Below, piece by piece: positions 36,341 through 46,151 of a stretch of DNA of 64,000 nt. Numbering within the stretch: the first letter of the stretch is position 1; the number at the start of each line of letters is the position of its first letter. The position numbers and the translations under genes were made by a program. Origin of the DNA: Porphyromonas bennonis DSM 23058 = JCM 16335 (GTDB lineage Bacteria > Bacteroidota > Bacteroidia > Bacteroidales > Porphyromonadaceae); assembly GCF_000375645.1 (NCBI RefSeq), contig NZ_AQWR01000001.1, positions 76,483 through 140,482 on the forward strand, read 5' to 3'. The notes beneath the pieces are model-generated. The model was not told the DNA's origin, did not search any database, and saw only the letters and a program-made list of their open reading frames with translations.

Positions 36341-37333
36341 ATGAATTATCGCCTCTGCCACATCCGGCTTGCCATTATCCTTCTGTTCACCTGTGTGTGC
36401 GGAAACGGGTTTGCGCAGGATGAGACGCGTGTGATTCCGAAGCTGGAGCCGACGAAGATCCTGATCGGTGAGCAGACCACTCTTAGTGTGAGTGTCGTCG
36501 CACCAGCGGATAGGGAGGTTCAGCTCGCTCTGCCTGCAGACACTTTGGTCTCCGGGGTGGAGATCTTGGGTGTTGCCACCGGAGATACGACGATGATCAG
36601 TGACCGCCTGCGTCAGATCGTCTACGAGGTGACTCTTACTTCGTTTGACTCCGCATCGTATACTCTCGAGCATATTGTGGCGATGATTGCTGATCAGCCT
36701 GTGGGGTCACAGGATCAGCCGATCCTAATGGTCGGAACTGTCCCTGTGGACCTCGAGCATCCGGATGAGATCAAGGATATCAAGCCCCAGTGGCTGGCAG
36801 ACTTTGTCCTCTGGGACTATCTCTACTACGCTGCACTGTTTTACGCTATTCTGAGTCTTATTGCCTTGCTCTTCATGTCGATTGCTTACCTCATAAGTCG
36901 GCGAAAGAAGGGAATTGTAACCGAGTCTGCCGTTGCCCAGGAGCCACTCCGTGATCCCTACGAGGAAGCGGTGGAGGAGCTGGCGAAGCTCAAGGACGAG
37001 AAGCTCTGGGAGAGCGATCAGGTGAAGGAGTACTATACCGAGATGTCAGATATTTTGCGTCGCTACCTCAAGCGGGTCTATGGCTTCGAGACGGGTGAGA
37101 AGACCTCGTCAGAGATCCTGGACCTCTTTCGCTCTCACATCGGCCGTGAGCGGATGTACGATGACCTGAGTCGCATCCTGACAACTGCCGATCTGGCGAA
37201 GTTTGCCAAGTACCGACCGGAGATGGGGGAGAATGTGGGTCTCCTGAGTGCCTCTCGAGCTTTTGTCGAGGAGCATAGACCGAAGGTGGAGACTAAGGAG
37301 GACGATAAGGATAAGAAAGAGGAAGAATTATGA
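36341..37333 (+). CDS. Membrane-anchored protein of the Bat operon
   Basis: The start at MNYRLCHIRLAIILL gives a good signal peptide (cleavage likely after GFA); an ATG 15 nt upstream (36326) is also possible. The mature part has a beta-rich periplasmic domain (about residues 25-165), one membrane segment (about 165-190) and a basic-then-helical cytoplasmic tail with EEAVEELAKLKDEKLWESDQ and YTEMSDILRRYLKRVYG. This layout is typical of the unnamed gene between DUF58 and batA in Bacteroidota. The tail resembles that of BatD (41500-41850). The specific role is unknown. It overlaps batA by 4 nt. Confidence 0.75.
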   Translation: MNYRLCHIRLAIILLFTCVCGNGFAQDETRVIPKLEPTKILIGEQTTLSVSVVAPADREVQLALPADTLVSGVEILGVATGDTTMISDRLRQIVYEVTLTSFDSASYTLEHIVAMIADQPVGSQDQPILMVGTVPVDLEHPDEIKDIKPQWLADFVLWDYLYYAALFYAILSLIALLFMSIAYLISRRKKGIVTESAVAQEPLRDPYEEAVEELAKLKDEKLWESDQVKEYYTEMSDILRRYLKRVYGFETGEKTSSEILDLFRSHIGRERMYDDLSRILTTADLAKFAKYRPEMGENVGLLSASRAFVEEHRPKVETKEDDKDKKEEEL

Positions 37334-38310
37334 CTTTTGCACATCCTTGGGCTTTTCTTCTCCTGCTGCTTCTGCCGCTTTTTGTCTACCTGTACATACG
37401 TAGGCAGAAGCGTCCGGCTACTTTTACTCTGAGCACAGCCAATGCCTTCCGAGGTATGCGTCGCAGCTTGCGATCACGCCTCACCTGGATCCCATTTGCC
37501 CTGCTGCTCATCGCTTACTCGTGTATGGTGACGGCGCTTGCCCGACCGCAGAGCTTCAGCAACAAGTCGTCAAGTGAGACAGAAGGTATCAATATTATGA
37601 TGTCTCTGGATATCTCAGGAAGTATGCTTGCTCGGGACCTGCAACCTAATCGTGTGGAGGCAGCGAAGGCAGTGGCAAGTGAATTCATCTCCTCTCGTGA
37701 GCATGATAACATTGGCTTAGTGATCTTTGCCGGAGAGAGCTTTACTCAGTGTCCGCTCACTACAGACCACGCCATCCTACTCAGTCTCCTCAGTCAAGTA
37801 GATATAGGACTGCTGGAAGACGGGACGGCAATCGGTGACGGTCTCGCCACCGCAGTGAGCCGGCTGAAGGACCAGAAGGGTGATAGTAAGGTGGTGATCC
37901 TCCTAACCGATGGAACCAACAATGCCGGAACCATCGACCCCATGACGGCAGCTGAGATCGCGAAGAGCTTTGGGATCCGAGTCTACACTATCGCCGTCGG
38001 CACGATGGGGCAGGCACCCTATCCCGTGATGACGGACTTCGGTATCGAGTATCAGATGATGCCGGTGGAGATCGATGAGAGCTCCCTCCGGACCATCGCT
38101 GAGACCACCGGCGGTAGTTTCTTCAGAGCTACGGACAACTCGAGCTTGGAGGAGATCTACGACCAGATCGATCAGATGGAGAAGATCAAGCTGGAGGTAC
38201 ATAACTATACGGAGAAGTCCGAGCACTTTATGCCGTGGCTCTGTGCCGCCTTGCTTTGCTTATTTGGGGCGATCCTGCTGAGGACGACAGTCTTCCGTAC
38301 GATGCCGTGA
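37330..38310 (+). CDS. batA: VWA-domain membrane protein BatA
   Basis: 326 residues: two N-terminal membrane segments (about 5-22 and 55-75), a von Willebrand A domain with the MIDAS motif DISGSM and TDGTNNAG, and a C-terminal membrane segment. Bat proteins were named for aerotolerance in Bacteroides; later work links them to envelope stress more generally, so the precise role is uncertain. The last residues (LLRTTVFRTMP) are basic. batB begins 12 nt later. Confidence 0.9.
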   Translation: MTFAHPWAFLLLLLLPLFVYLYIRRQKRPATFTLSTANAFRGMRRSLRSRLTWIPFALLLIAYSCMVTALARPQSFSNKSSSETEGINIMMSLDISGSMLARDLQPNRVEAAKAVASEFISSREHDNIGLVIFAGESFTQCPLTTDHAILLSLLSQVDIGLLEDGTAIGDGLATAVSRLKDQKGDSKVVILLTDGTNNAGTIDPMTAAEIAKSFGIRVYTIAVGTMGQAPYPVMTDFGIEYQMMPVEIDESSLRTIAETTGGSFFRATDNSSLEEIYDQIDQMEKIKLEVHNYTEKSEHFMPWLCAALLCLFGAILLRTTVFRTMP

Positions 38311-38322
38311 TAAACTGAGGAT

Positions 38323-39357
38323 ATGCGATTTTTACACCCCTATATACTGCTTTTGCTCGTGCCTCTCGCGCTCCTCTTGGTGTGGGCATTCCTGAGGATT
38401 AGGAGGGACAAGAAAAAGCTGAAGAACTTTGGCGAGACAGAGCTGGTCCGTCAGCTGATGCCCGATCTCTCTCTGAGACGTAAGTTGACGAAGGACATTT
38501 TACTCATCGTTTCCGGAATGCTCATCGTAGTGGCGCTTGCCCGCCCACAGGTGGGATCAAAGCCGGAGAAGGTAAAGCTGGAGGGCATCGAGATGATCGT
38601 CGCTCTCGACCTCTCTAATTCGATGCTTGCCAAGGATGTTACCCCGAGTCGTCTCACGTTAGCCAAGAACATTGTGTCTCGTATGACGGACGAGTTGGCT
38701 AATAACAAGATCGGTCTGATCTACTTCGCCGGGGAAGCCTACATTCAGCTACCTATCACGTCGGACTTTGTCTCCGCCAAGATGTTTCTTCAGTCTGCTG
38801 ATCCAAGTTTAATAGCAGCTCAGGGGACAGTCATAGGCGATGCGATAAAGCTGGCGACCCGAGGCTTTTCATCGGACAAGGAGGTGAAGAAAGCGCTGGT
38901 GCTGATCACCGATGCGGAGAATCTTGATGGCGATGTGGAGGAGGTGCTCCAGACCGCTAAGGAGAAGGGGATCCTTATCTCCGTCCTCGGTGTCGGCACA
39001 GAGGAGGGTGCTCCGATCCCGATGGGCAATGGTGAGTATCTGACGGACGAAGAGGGCAAGGTGGTTGTTACTCGCCTTAATCAGCAGCTCGCTAAGCAAA
39101 TTGCTGAGACTGCTGATGGGGTCTATATCCATGCCAAGGACGTCTCGGGAGCTGTCCGACTGCTCAAGAAGAGCCTCGACAGACTGCAGAAGTCTGATAT
39201 GAGTACCACCGTCTACCGATCCTATGCGGATGTCTATTACTACTTCCTGATCCCTGCGCTGCTCTTACTCTTAGTCGATCTGCTGATGCTGGACCATAAG
39301 AATAGGCTCCTGAGGCGGTTTAATATCTTTGACATAAAGCGTGATGATGAGAAGTAA
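38323..39357 (+). CDS. batB: VWA-domain membrane protein BatB
   Basis: 344 residues with the same plan as BatA: N-terminal membrane segments, VWA domain with MIDAS DLSNSM and TDAENLDGD, and a C-terminal membrane segment (about residues 307-325). Tandem VWA genes are the rule in Bat loci. The 3' end overlaps the start of batC. Confidence 0.9.
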   Translation: MRFLHPYILLLLVPLALLLVWAFLRIRRDKKKLKNFGETELVRQLMPDLSLRRKLTKDILLIVSGMLIVVALARPQVGSKPEKVKLEGIEMIVALDLSNSMLAKDVTPSRLTLAKNIVSRMTDELANNKIGLIYFAGEAYIQLPITSDFVSAKMFLQSADPSLIAAQGTVIGDAIKLATRGFSSDKEVKKALVLITDAENLDGDVEEVLQTAKEKGILISVLGVGTEEGAPIPMGNGEYLTDEEGKVVVTRLNQQLAKQIAETADGVYIHAKDVSGAVRLLKKSLDRLQKSDMSTTVYRSYADVYYYFLIPALLLLLVDLLMLDHKNRLLRRFNIFDIKRDDEK

Positions 39358-40045
39358 GTACTTGCTGTCGATCTTCTTTGCCTCTCTCTTCTGTCTCCCT
39401 CTCTGGGGACAGAAGCAAGTGCGGGACCTAACCCGTAGCGGCAATAAGCTCTATCGCTCCAAGGAGTACTCCAAGGCTGAGATAGACTACCGCAAGGCTC
39501 TTGAGGTCAATAAGAGCGACCGCACCACGATATTCAACCTGGCCAATGTCCTCTACCGAACCGATCGAGGGGAGGAGGCCGGCAAGCTCTACCAGTCTCT
39601 CACTCCGCACCTCTCCTTATTCTCGTCCACAGAGGCGGCCGATCTGACCCACAACGCCGGCAACACCGCTTTCCGTGCTAAGCAGCTGGAGCAGGCGATT
39701 GAGTACTACAAGGAGTCGCTTCGTCGGCGACCCTCTGACGAGGACACTCGCTACAACCTCGCTCTCGCTCAGAAGCTACTGGACGAGCAGAAAAAGAATG
39801 GCGGTGGTGGTCAGGATCAGAAGCAAGATCAGGATAAGGATCAGAAAAAAGACCAGCAGCAAGATCAGCAAAAGGATCAGAAGAAAGATCAGCAGCCGCA
39901 ACCTCAGCAGCCCAACCAAGATCAGATGTCCCAAGAGACTGCCAATAGGATCCTCCAGGCTCTCCAGAAGGATGAGAAGAATACCCGGCAGAAGCTGGAG
40001 CAGGCTCAGCAGCAGAGAGGGCGCAGTCGTCGTAAGAATTGGTAA
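39344..40045 (+). CDS. batC: TPR protein BatC
   Basis: About 233 residues. The start is ATG at 39344 or 39347, both inside the end of batB; a GTG at 39341 is less likely. A signal peptide is followed by three TPR-like repeats (about residues 25-145), then a low-complexity tail of Gln, Lys and Asp (DQKQDQDKDQKKDQQQ) spanning roughly residues 150-190, and a basic end (GRSRRKNW). The tail is likely disordered. BatC is thought to help assemble the periplasmic Bat complex. Confidence 0.85.
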   Translation: MMRSKYLLSIFFASLFCLPLWGQKQVRDLTRSGNKLYRSKEYSKAEIDYRKALEVNKSDRTTIFNLANVLYRTDRGEEAGKLYQSLTPHLSLFSSTEAADLTHNAGNTAFRAKQLEQAIEYYKESLRRRPSDEDTRYNLALAQKLLDEQKKNGGGGQDQKQDQDKDQKKDQQQDQQKDQKKDQQPQPQQPNQDQMSQETANRILQALQKDEKNTRQKLEQAQQQRGRSRRKNW

Positions 40046-40051
40046 TCCATT

Positions 40052-41899
40052 ATGTCTCGTAGAGTATTTCATATAATTGCAAGCCTCCTTATCCTATCCC
40101 TGACTGCTCAGGCGGCGGATAAGGTATCTGTACGGGTCTCACCTCCCCAGGAAGCGATCGTCGGGGAGCCTTTCAGGATCCAGCTGATCGTGAGTGACAA
40201 GGCATCCGATCCCCAGTGGACGTTTCCGTCAGGATTAGAGGTGCTCTATGGTCCGGCCGTAAGCCGATCCTCGAGTACCAGCATCATCAATGGCAAGATG
40301 TCCCGCTCCTCATCGACCTCATTCACTTACACTTTGATGGCTGATCATGCCGGCTCCTACAGTCTCCCCTCCGCTACCGTCAAGGTCGGAGGCGCCACCT
40401 ATCGATCGGGAGCTACGACTTTTAAGGTCTATGAGCCGTCTGCTGCCTCTCCCGGTGCCTCCGGATCAAGTGCCTCCGGTGACGAAAGCGAGGGTCAGAT
40501 ATCCGATGCCGAGGCGGTCCGACTCAGCAATGATGCCCTGCAGGTGGTGGCTAATGTGAGTAAGACGACCGTTTATGAGCAGGAGGCTCTTCTTGTTACC
40601 TACAAGCTCTACTCGAGGTACCAGGGGATTCAGATCGAGAGTGCCAACTTCCCCGAGTACGACGGATTCGTCAAGCAGGAGATCCCACAGAGTGGTCCGC
40701 TACAGCTCGACATAGAGCAGTATAGGGGGAAGAACTATTACACCGTGACTCTGCTCCGTCAGCTTCTCTTTCCCCAAAAGCCCGGCAAGCTCAGCGTCCC
40801 GTCCGGTTCTTTCGGCCTACTTGTGACTGTTCCCTCGCAGAATAACGATCCGGGTGACTTCTTCTCCGGCTTCTTTGACTCCTACCAGAGGGTCCGAAAA
40901 AAGGTGACCACCAAGCCTTTTACGGTAAATGTGAAGCCACTCCCCACGCCCAAGCCTGACGACTTTACAGGAGCTGTGGGCAACTTTAGGCTCACCACTG
41001 ATGGGCTACACCAGCCTATGAAGACCGGTGAGAGTGTACAGCTGAAACTGACCCTTAGTGGAGAGGGAAATCTCAAGCTATCTACCCTCCCGGAGGTTGA
41101 GTGGCCCGAGGGCTTCGAGGTCTATGATCCTCAGGAGGAGGATGACATCCAAGTCACCGCCGGGGGAGCGTCCGGATGGAAGTCCATTGAGTACTTTGCC
41201 ATCCCGAGGTATGAGGGCACCTATACCATACCCGAGATTACTTACTCCTACTTTGATCCCGGCACCGGGTCCTACCGGCGAGAGGTGATCCCTGCACAGA
41301 AGATACAGGTGGAGAAGGGCAGCGGATCGGCGGTGTCGGACGGATCAGCCTTCGGGAGCCGTGATGCGATGAAGCGACTCGGCAACGACATTCGCTACCT
41401 CAAGCCTACCGGTAGCCTCACTCACCTGTCGAGAGTCAGCCTCAGGACTTACTGGCTTCTCTATGGTGTGGTATTCCTTATCGGTTTGGTTGCCTTCTTC
41501 CTCATTCGTGCCCGTCGCGCCGGTGCGGTCGAGAACTCCCACAACCGTGCCCGTCGTGCCGGCAAGATGGCACGTAAGTATCTCAAGCTGGCAGAGAAGG
41601 AGCGAGCCAAGGGCGACAATAAGGCCTACTACGAGGCACTCCTAAATGGTCTCAATAGCTACCTATGTGCCAAGCTCCATATCCCGCCCTCTGATCTCTC
41701 GAAGGAGCGCATTGCGGAGGTTATGCGAGCCAATGGTCTGTCGGAGGAGCTTGTGGACCGGACCCTCTCCGTGCAGTCAGACCTTGAGCTGGCGCGCTTC
41801 GCACCCTCTGAGGAGGGGGGACTGAGGGATGAGCTCTACAAGACCTCATCGGAGGTTATCGATGGCATAGAGGCCTCTAAAATCAAGATCAAAGAGTGA
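40052..41899 (+). CDS. batD: BatD family protein
   Basis: 615 residues: signal peptide (cleavage after AQAA), long beta-sandwich region with repeated Ig-like folds, one membrane segment near residues 470-490 (LLYGVVFLIGLVAFFLI), and a cytoplasmic helical tail with KYLKLAEKERAKGDNKAYYEA. This is the BatD layout. The serine-rich stretch SAASPGASGSSASGDES is a likely linker. The stop overlaps batE (TGATG). Confidence 0.9.
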   Translation: MSRRVFHIIASLLILSLTAQAADKVSVRVSPPQEAIVGEPFRIQLIVSDKASDPQWTFPSGLEVLYGPAVSRSSSTSIINGKMSRSSSTSFTYTLMADHAGSYSLPSATVKVGGATYRSGATTFKVYEPSAASPGASGSSASGDESEGQISDAEAVRLSNDALQVVANVSKTTVYEQEALLVTYKLYSRYQGIQIESANFPEYDGFVKQEIPQSGPLQLDIEQYRGKNYYTVTLLRQLLFPQKPGKLSVPSGSFGLLVTVPSQNNDPGDFFSGFFDSYQRVRKKVTTKPFTVNVKPLPTPKPDDFTGAVGNFRLTTDGLHQPMKTGESVQLKLTLSGEGNLKLSTLPEVEWPEGFEVYDPQEEDDIQVTAGGASGWKSIEYFAIPRYEGTYTIPEITYSYFDPGTGSYRREVIPAQKIQVEKGSGSAVSDGSAFGSRDAMKRLGNDIRYLKPTGSLTHLSRVSLRTYWLLYGVVFLIGLVAFFLIRARRAGAVENSHNRARRAGKMARKYLKLAEKERAKGDNKAYYEALLNGLNSYLCAKLHIPPSDLSKERIAEVMRANGLSEELVDRTLSVQSDLELARFAPSEEGGLRDELYKTSSEVIDGIEASKIKIKE

Positions 41900-42744
41900 T
41901 GAAACGACTTCGGATACTTCCCCTCCTTCTTCTATCTGTTATTATTGGAGGATTAACTTTCGCACAAGAGTCGACTCAGGCAGACAGTATTGGTGTGGTT
42001 GCCCCCTCCGATGGTGCAATCGGATCATCAGACATCAAGAGACTGATGGACGACGCAGCAACTGCCTATGGTGAGCAAAAGTACAACCTCGCCATATCGA
42101 TCTACGAGAAATGCCTCAGTCTCTCGTCAGAGCCCTCAGCTGAGCTGTACTATAACCTCGGCTGTGCCTACTATAAGGACGGTCAACTCTCCAGTGCCAT
42201 ACTGAGTCTGGAGCGCGCCTACAGACTGGATCCATCCGACTCTGACACGCGCTACAACCTTGCCTTCCTCGCTGACCATACAGCCGAGAAGGTGGAGCAG
42301 CCCCGCTCTCAGATGCTCTCACGTATGATGGACAGTATGACACACTGGTTCGTTCTTCCTGCTTGGATGAGCCTTGCGCTGGGTTCCTTTCTGGTCTTTG
42401 TCCTTCTCATTTTCCTCTTTACCTACGGGCGTAGCGAGAGGAAGCGGCGGATAGGCTTCTATGCCGGACTGGTTGCTCTCGTACTTTGTATAGTCCTCAA
42501 TCTCTTTGTCTACCGATCTTACAGGTTTATCACCGACCGTTCGGAGGCGATCCTGACTGCTCCGGTCATCACACTGCAGAGCTCTCCCGACTCGTCGTCA
42601 CAGGACATAGCGGTAGTGCATGAGGGGCACAAGGTGAGGATACTGGACAGAGTAGGGGGGTATGCCGAGATCCGACTCGCCGATGGCACGGTCGGCTGGG
42701 TCCCGGAGGAGACCTTTGACTTGATCAATAACTTTAGCGACTGA
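41899..42744 (+). CDS. batE: BatE: TPR and SH3-like protein
   Basis: 281 residues from the ATG at 41899 (GTG at 41896 also possible). A signal peptide is followed by TPR repeats (about residues 45-130), two membrane segments (about 150-200) and a C-terminal bacterial SH3-like domain (VHEGHKVRILDRVGGYAEIRLADGTVGWVP). This combination is characteristic of BatE. The PAP2 gene begins 4 nt later. Confidence 0.88.
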   Translation: MKRLRILPLLLLSVIIGGLTFAQESTQADSIGVVAPSDGAIGSSDIKRLMDDAATAYGEQKYNLAISIYEKCLSLSSEPSAELYYNLGCAYYKDGQLSSAILSLERAYRLDPSDSDTRYNLAFLADHTAEKVEQPRSQMLSRMMDSMTHWFVLPAWMSLALGSFLVFVLLIFLFTYGRSERKRRIGFYAGLVALVLCIVLNLFVYRSYRFITDRSEAILTAPVITLQSSPDSSSQDIAVVHEGHKVRILDRVGGYAEIRLADGTVGWVPEETFDLINNFSD

Positions 42745-42748
42745 TGTA

Positions 42749-43450
42749 ATGGTAGAGAAGCTGGCCCTACTGGAGCGAGACTTTTTCCTCTGGCTCAATA
42801 GTCCCCACAGTGACTATCTGGACTCGGTGATGTTCACCTTCTCCGACAAGCGGATCTGGTACTTCTTCCTGATCTTCTTCTTCGCGCTGCTTTTCTATCG
42901 GCAGAAGATCAAGGAGTGCCTGCTGCTTATCCTCTTTGTCGCAGTGATGATGGTGATCTCTGATCAGCTTTCCTCTGCGGTCTTTAAGCCCTATTTCCAG
43001 CGCTTTCGCCCGACCCTCCATCCCTTCACGGAGGATGTTGTCAAGACTGTGATGGGCCACTCGGGAGGGGGACTTTATGGCTTTATCTCCGGTCACAGTA
43101 CCAATTTTGCTGCCCTTGGCGCCTTCACGATGTTGCTGATGAGACACCGGGGCTATACTATCATCATGACACTCGTCGTACTGACCACGATGTACTCCCG
43201 AGTCTACCTCGGGGTCCACTTCCTTACGGACGTGATCGCCGGCTGTCTCTGTGGTATGCTCGTCGGTATAGTTATGTATTACCTCTATCGCGAGACCCGC
43301 AGTAGTTTCTTCAAGATCCCGGATCGGCAGAAGTCTGTCTGCTACATTACTCCTCGTAGCAGGATCGACATGATCGCACTATCTCTTGTGACCTTATATC
43401 TCGCCTTTTGGATCCTGGGACCAATCGTTTACCCCATCTTATATCTCTAA
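42749..43450 (+). CDS. PAP2-family membrane phosphatase
   Basis: 233 residues, about five to six membrane segments. All three PAP2 motifs are visible: KPYFQRFRP, SGHSTNF and SRVYLGVHFLTD, holding the catalytic histidines. Likely substrates are undecaprenyl pyrophosphate or other lipid phosphates; sequence does not decide. The position between batE and a sugar kinase, with gaps of 4 and 6 nt, suggests co-transcription with the Bat operon. Confidence 0.85.
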   Translation: MVEKLALLERDFFLWLNSPHSDYLDSVMFTFSDKRIWYFFLIFFFALLFYRQKIKECLLLILFVAVMMVISDQLSSAVFKPYFQRFRPTLHPFTEDVVKTVMGHSGGGLYGFISGHSTNFAALGAFTMLLMRHRGYTIIMTLVVLTTMYSRVYLGVHFLTDVIAGCLCGMLVGIVMYYLYRETRSSFFKIPDRQKSVCYITPRSRIDMIALSLVTLYLAFWILGPIVYPILYL

Positions 43451-43456
43451 TTAATT

Positions 43457-44563
43457 ATGACTAAAAACTATCAGACCATCCTAGATGCTTTCCCTCTCGA
43501 GGGGGAAGTGGTGAGCGTGGAGCCCTTCGGAAACGGTCATATCAATGATACACTTCGTGTTACAGTTAAGGACCCCGATGGCACGGAGCATATACGATAT
43601 GTCCTCCAGAGGATCAATCATCAGGTCTTCCAAGACGTGGAGACCCTGCAGCGGAACATATTCACTGTCACTGAGCATATCAGGAAGAAGCTGGAGGCTG
43701 AGGGGGATGCGGACGTCGACCGACACGTCTGCACATTCCTCCGGACGAAGAGCGGAGAGCGCTATACCACCTATGAGGGAAACTACTGGCGCGTGATGCT
43801 CTACATCCCGAGGTCAGTCACCGTGGATGCGGTCACACCGGAGTCCGCACGCTCGGCCGGAAGGGCCTTTGGCGACTTCCAGAGCCGTCTCTCCGACATT
43901 CCGGAGGGCACGCTTGGGGACACGATCCCTCACTTCCACGATATGGCATTTCGCCTGCAGGAGCTCGCTGATGCGATCAAGGAGGATCGTTTGGGCAGAG
44001 TGCAGGAGGAGCGAGTCAAGAAGCTCATCAAGGCTATCGATGACCGGTCGGATGAGATGCTACTACAGGAGCGACTCTATGAAGAGGGGACACTGCCGAA
44101 GCATATCAATCACCTCGACACCAAGGTGGACAATATCCTCTTCGATAAGGAGACCGGTGAGGTGTTGACGGTCATCGACCTTGATACCGTGATGCCCGGC
44201 TTTATCCTGTCCGATGTTGGAGACTTCATCCGCACTGCTGTGAATACCGGTGCTGAGGATGAGACTGACGAGTCCAAGATCGGTGTGGATATGGAGATCT
44301 TCAAGTCTTATGTCGAAGGCTATATGTCCTCAGCAAGCAGCTTCCTCTCTGAGACTGAGATCCGACTTATCCCCTATGGCGGTCGCATGATGACCTATAT
44401 GCAGGCGGCCCGCTTCCTTACAGACTATATCAATGGGGACACCTATTATAAGACTAACTACAAGGATCACAATTGGGATCGTGCTTGGGCACAGTATGTA
44501 TATCTGACCCGCTTGGAGGAGCGAGCCAAGGAGATGAGCGACTTTATGGCCCACTGGCTGTGA
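43457..44563 (+). CDS. APH-fold sugar kinase, similar to N-acetylhexosamine 1-kinase
   Basis: 368 residues of the aminoglycoside-phosphotransferase fold. The N-terminus (EPFGNGHINDTLRVTV and YVLQRINHQVF) resembles NahK of bifidobacteria, which phosphorylates GlcNAc and GalNAc at C1. The catalytic loop is HLDTKVDN (His219, Asp221, Asn226) and the metal site IDLDTVMPG (Asp241, Asp243). Substrate is inferred; other sugar or choline-type substrates are possible. It ends the ten-gene moxR-Bat unit and a terminator follows. Confidence 0.75.
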   Translation: MTKNYQTILDAFPLEGEVVSVEPFGNGHINDTLRVTVKDPDGTEHIRYVLQRINHQVFQDVETLQRNIFTVTEHIRKKLEAEGDADVDRHVCTFLRTKSGERYTTYEGNYWRVMLYIPRSVTVDAVTPESARSAGRAFGDFQSRLSDIPEGTLGDTIPHFHDMAFRLQELADAIKEDRLGRVQEERVKKLIKAIDDRSDEMLLQERLYEEGTLPKHINHLDTKVDNILFDKETGEVLTVIDLDTVMPGFILSDVGDFIRTAVNTGAEDETDESKIGVDMEIFKSYVEGYMSSASSFLSETEIRLIPYGGRMMTYMQAARFLTDYINGDTYYKTNYKDHNWDRAWAQYVYLTRLEERAKEMSDFMAHWL

Positions 44564-44626
44564 ACCACCGGCTCCAATAAGTGACAACACTGTCTGTCGC
44601 GGGTCTCTCAGACAGCATAGACGAGT

Positions 44627-44672
44627 AAGGGCTAGCTCCACTTTTTGGAGCCAGCCCTTCTTTCGTTTTATT
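44627..44672 (+). terminator. Intrinsic terminator after the NahK-like gene
   Basis: AAGGGCTAGCTCCA (44627-44640) pairs with TGGAGCCAGCCCTT (44646-44659), then CTTTCGTTTTATT. It lies between convergent genes and could also act on the rarA transcript. Confidence 0.85.
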
Positions 44673-44726
44673 CGATACTGTGTCTTTCTCTGTCGTATAG
44701 GACTGTTGTCCTCTGCCCAGAGTGGA

Positions 44727-46019
44727 TCACAGCTGTGACTCCTTCATCCTATTAAGTCGATCGACCAGCTGCGCTTCTGCTGCACTGTCTGCCGGGATCC
44801 AGAATGAAGTCCCTACCGCTTCGTCAGGCAGATATTGCTGACTTGCATAGTGCCCCTTATAGTCGTGAGGATAGATGTACCCCTTGCCATACCCCAGCTC
44901 ATCCATGAGCTCGGTGGGTGCGTTCCTCAGGTGCATAGGCACAGGGTGGGGCGGTTGCTCTCTGACGTAGGAGAGCGCTTTATTGATGGCTAAGAAGGCG
45001 CTATTACTCTTCGGAGAGGAGGCGAGGTAGATCGTTGCCTCTGCCAGTGGGATGCGTCCCTCAGGCCAGCCGATGCGCTCTACTGCGGTAAAGGCTGCCT
45101 CTGCGATCAGCATAGCATTAGGATTGGCGAGACCGATATCTTCGGAGGCAGATATCACCAGACGACGTGCGATGAACTTTGGGTCCTCCCCTCCGTCGAT
45201 CATTCGGGCGAGCCAGTATATGGCAGCATCAGGATCGCTACCTCGGATACTCTTGATAAATGCGGATATGATGTCATAGTGCATCTCTCCCCCCTTGTCG
45301 TACACGCCGGGATTGCTCTGTATCTGCTGAGCTACCACTTCGTCAGAGATGGTCACGCACTTCTGCTCGAGGGCCTCGGGGGTGGTAGCGAGGAGCTCAA
45401 GGATATTGAGGAACTTCCGAGCGTCACCCCCCGAGGCGGCAAAGAGTGCATCCGTGGATTCTATCCTCACCTCATACTCCTTCAGTATCTCGTCTCTGGT
45501 GATAGTGTACTGCAAGAGCTTGTCCAGATCCTCTTGCGTGAGAGGCTTCAGCACCAGCACACGGCACCGAGAGAGGAGTGGGCGGATCACCTCAAAGGAT
45601 GGGTTTTCGGTCGTGGCACCGATCAGCACCACACTACCCTGCTCCACGGCATGCAGCAGAGAGTCTTGCTGAGACTTGCTGAAGCGGTGGATCTCGTCGA
45701 TGAAGAGTATCGGTGCACCCTGAGCAAAGAGTCCCTTGCGGTAGTCCTCGGCCTGCTTAATCACATCACGGACCTCCTTGACTCCCGAGCTGACCGCACT
45801 GAGGGTAAAGAAGGGTAGGTCGAAGTGCTTTGCCACGATCTTCGCCAGGGTGGTCTTGCCCACTCCCGGCGGCCCCCATAGGATGAAGGACCGGAGCAGT
45901 CCCGTTGCCAGCATGTCGTATATGGGACCGCCGGGACGGACGAGCTCATCCTGACCGAAGTAGCCGTCCAGAGTGGTCGGTCTCATTCGCTCGGCTAATG
46001 GGGGTAGGTTGGTATTCAT
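44727..46019 (-). CDS. rarA: Replication-associated recombination protein RarA (MgsA)
   Basis: AAA+ ATPase of 430 residues related to clamp-loader subunits; works at stalled forks and interacts with SSB in E. coli. Walker A GPPGVGKT is residues 49-56, Walker B LFIDEIHRFSKSQQD, sensor 1 GATTENPSFEV. C-terminal tetramerisation domain includes GSDPDAAIYWLARM and GYGKGYIYPHD. It is a single minus-strand gene, divergent from htpG. Confidence 0.95.
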   Translation of the reverse strand: MNTNLPPLAERMRPTTLDGYFGQDELVRPGGPIYDMLATGLLRSFILWGPPGVGKTTLAKIVAKHFDLPFFTLSAVSSGVKEVRDVIKQAEDYRKGLFAQGAPILFIDEIHRFSKSQQDSLLHAVEQGSVVLIGATTENPSFEVIRPLLSRCRVLVLKPLTQEDLDKLLQYTITRDEILKEYEVRIESTDALFAASGGDARKFLNILELLATTPEALEQKCVTISDEVVAQQIQSNPGVYDKGGEMHYDIISAFIKSIRGSDPDAAIYWLARMIDGGEDPKFIARRLVISASEDIGLANPNAMLIAEAAFTAVERIGWPEGRIPLAEATIYLASSPKSNSAFLAINKALSYVREQPPHPVPMHLRNAPTELMDELGYGKGYIYPHDYKGHYASQQYLPDEAVGTSFWIPADSAAEAQLVDRLNRMKESQL

Positions 46020-46048
46020 GCTTGGGTCACTTGATCATCTGTGATAGA

Positions 46049-46056
46049 CAAATGTA
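46049..46056 (-). promoter_or_regulatory. Promoter -7 element of rarA
   Basis: TACATTTG on the minus strand fits TAnnTTTG, about 29 nt before the rarA start. The -33 element is not obvious. Confidence 0.5.
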
Positions 46057-46100
46057 CCACTAATGTTTCTGACACTCCAGACGGTCCAGCTCTTTGGCAC

Positions 46101-46108
46101 TGACTTTG
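46101..46108 (+). promoter_or_regulatory. Possible -7 element of htpG
   Basis: TGACTTTG differs from TAnnTTTG at one position and lies 43 nt before the htpG ATG. No other candidate is better in this 132-nt divergent region. Confidence 0.35.
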
Positions 46109-46151
46109 CGTAGTGAGATATGAACGAAAGACTAAGTCATACATATAGATC

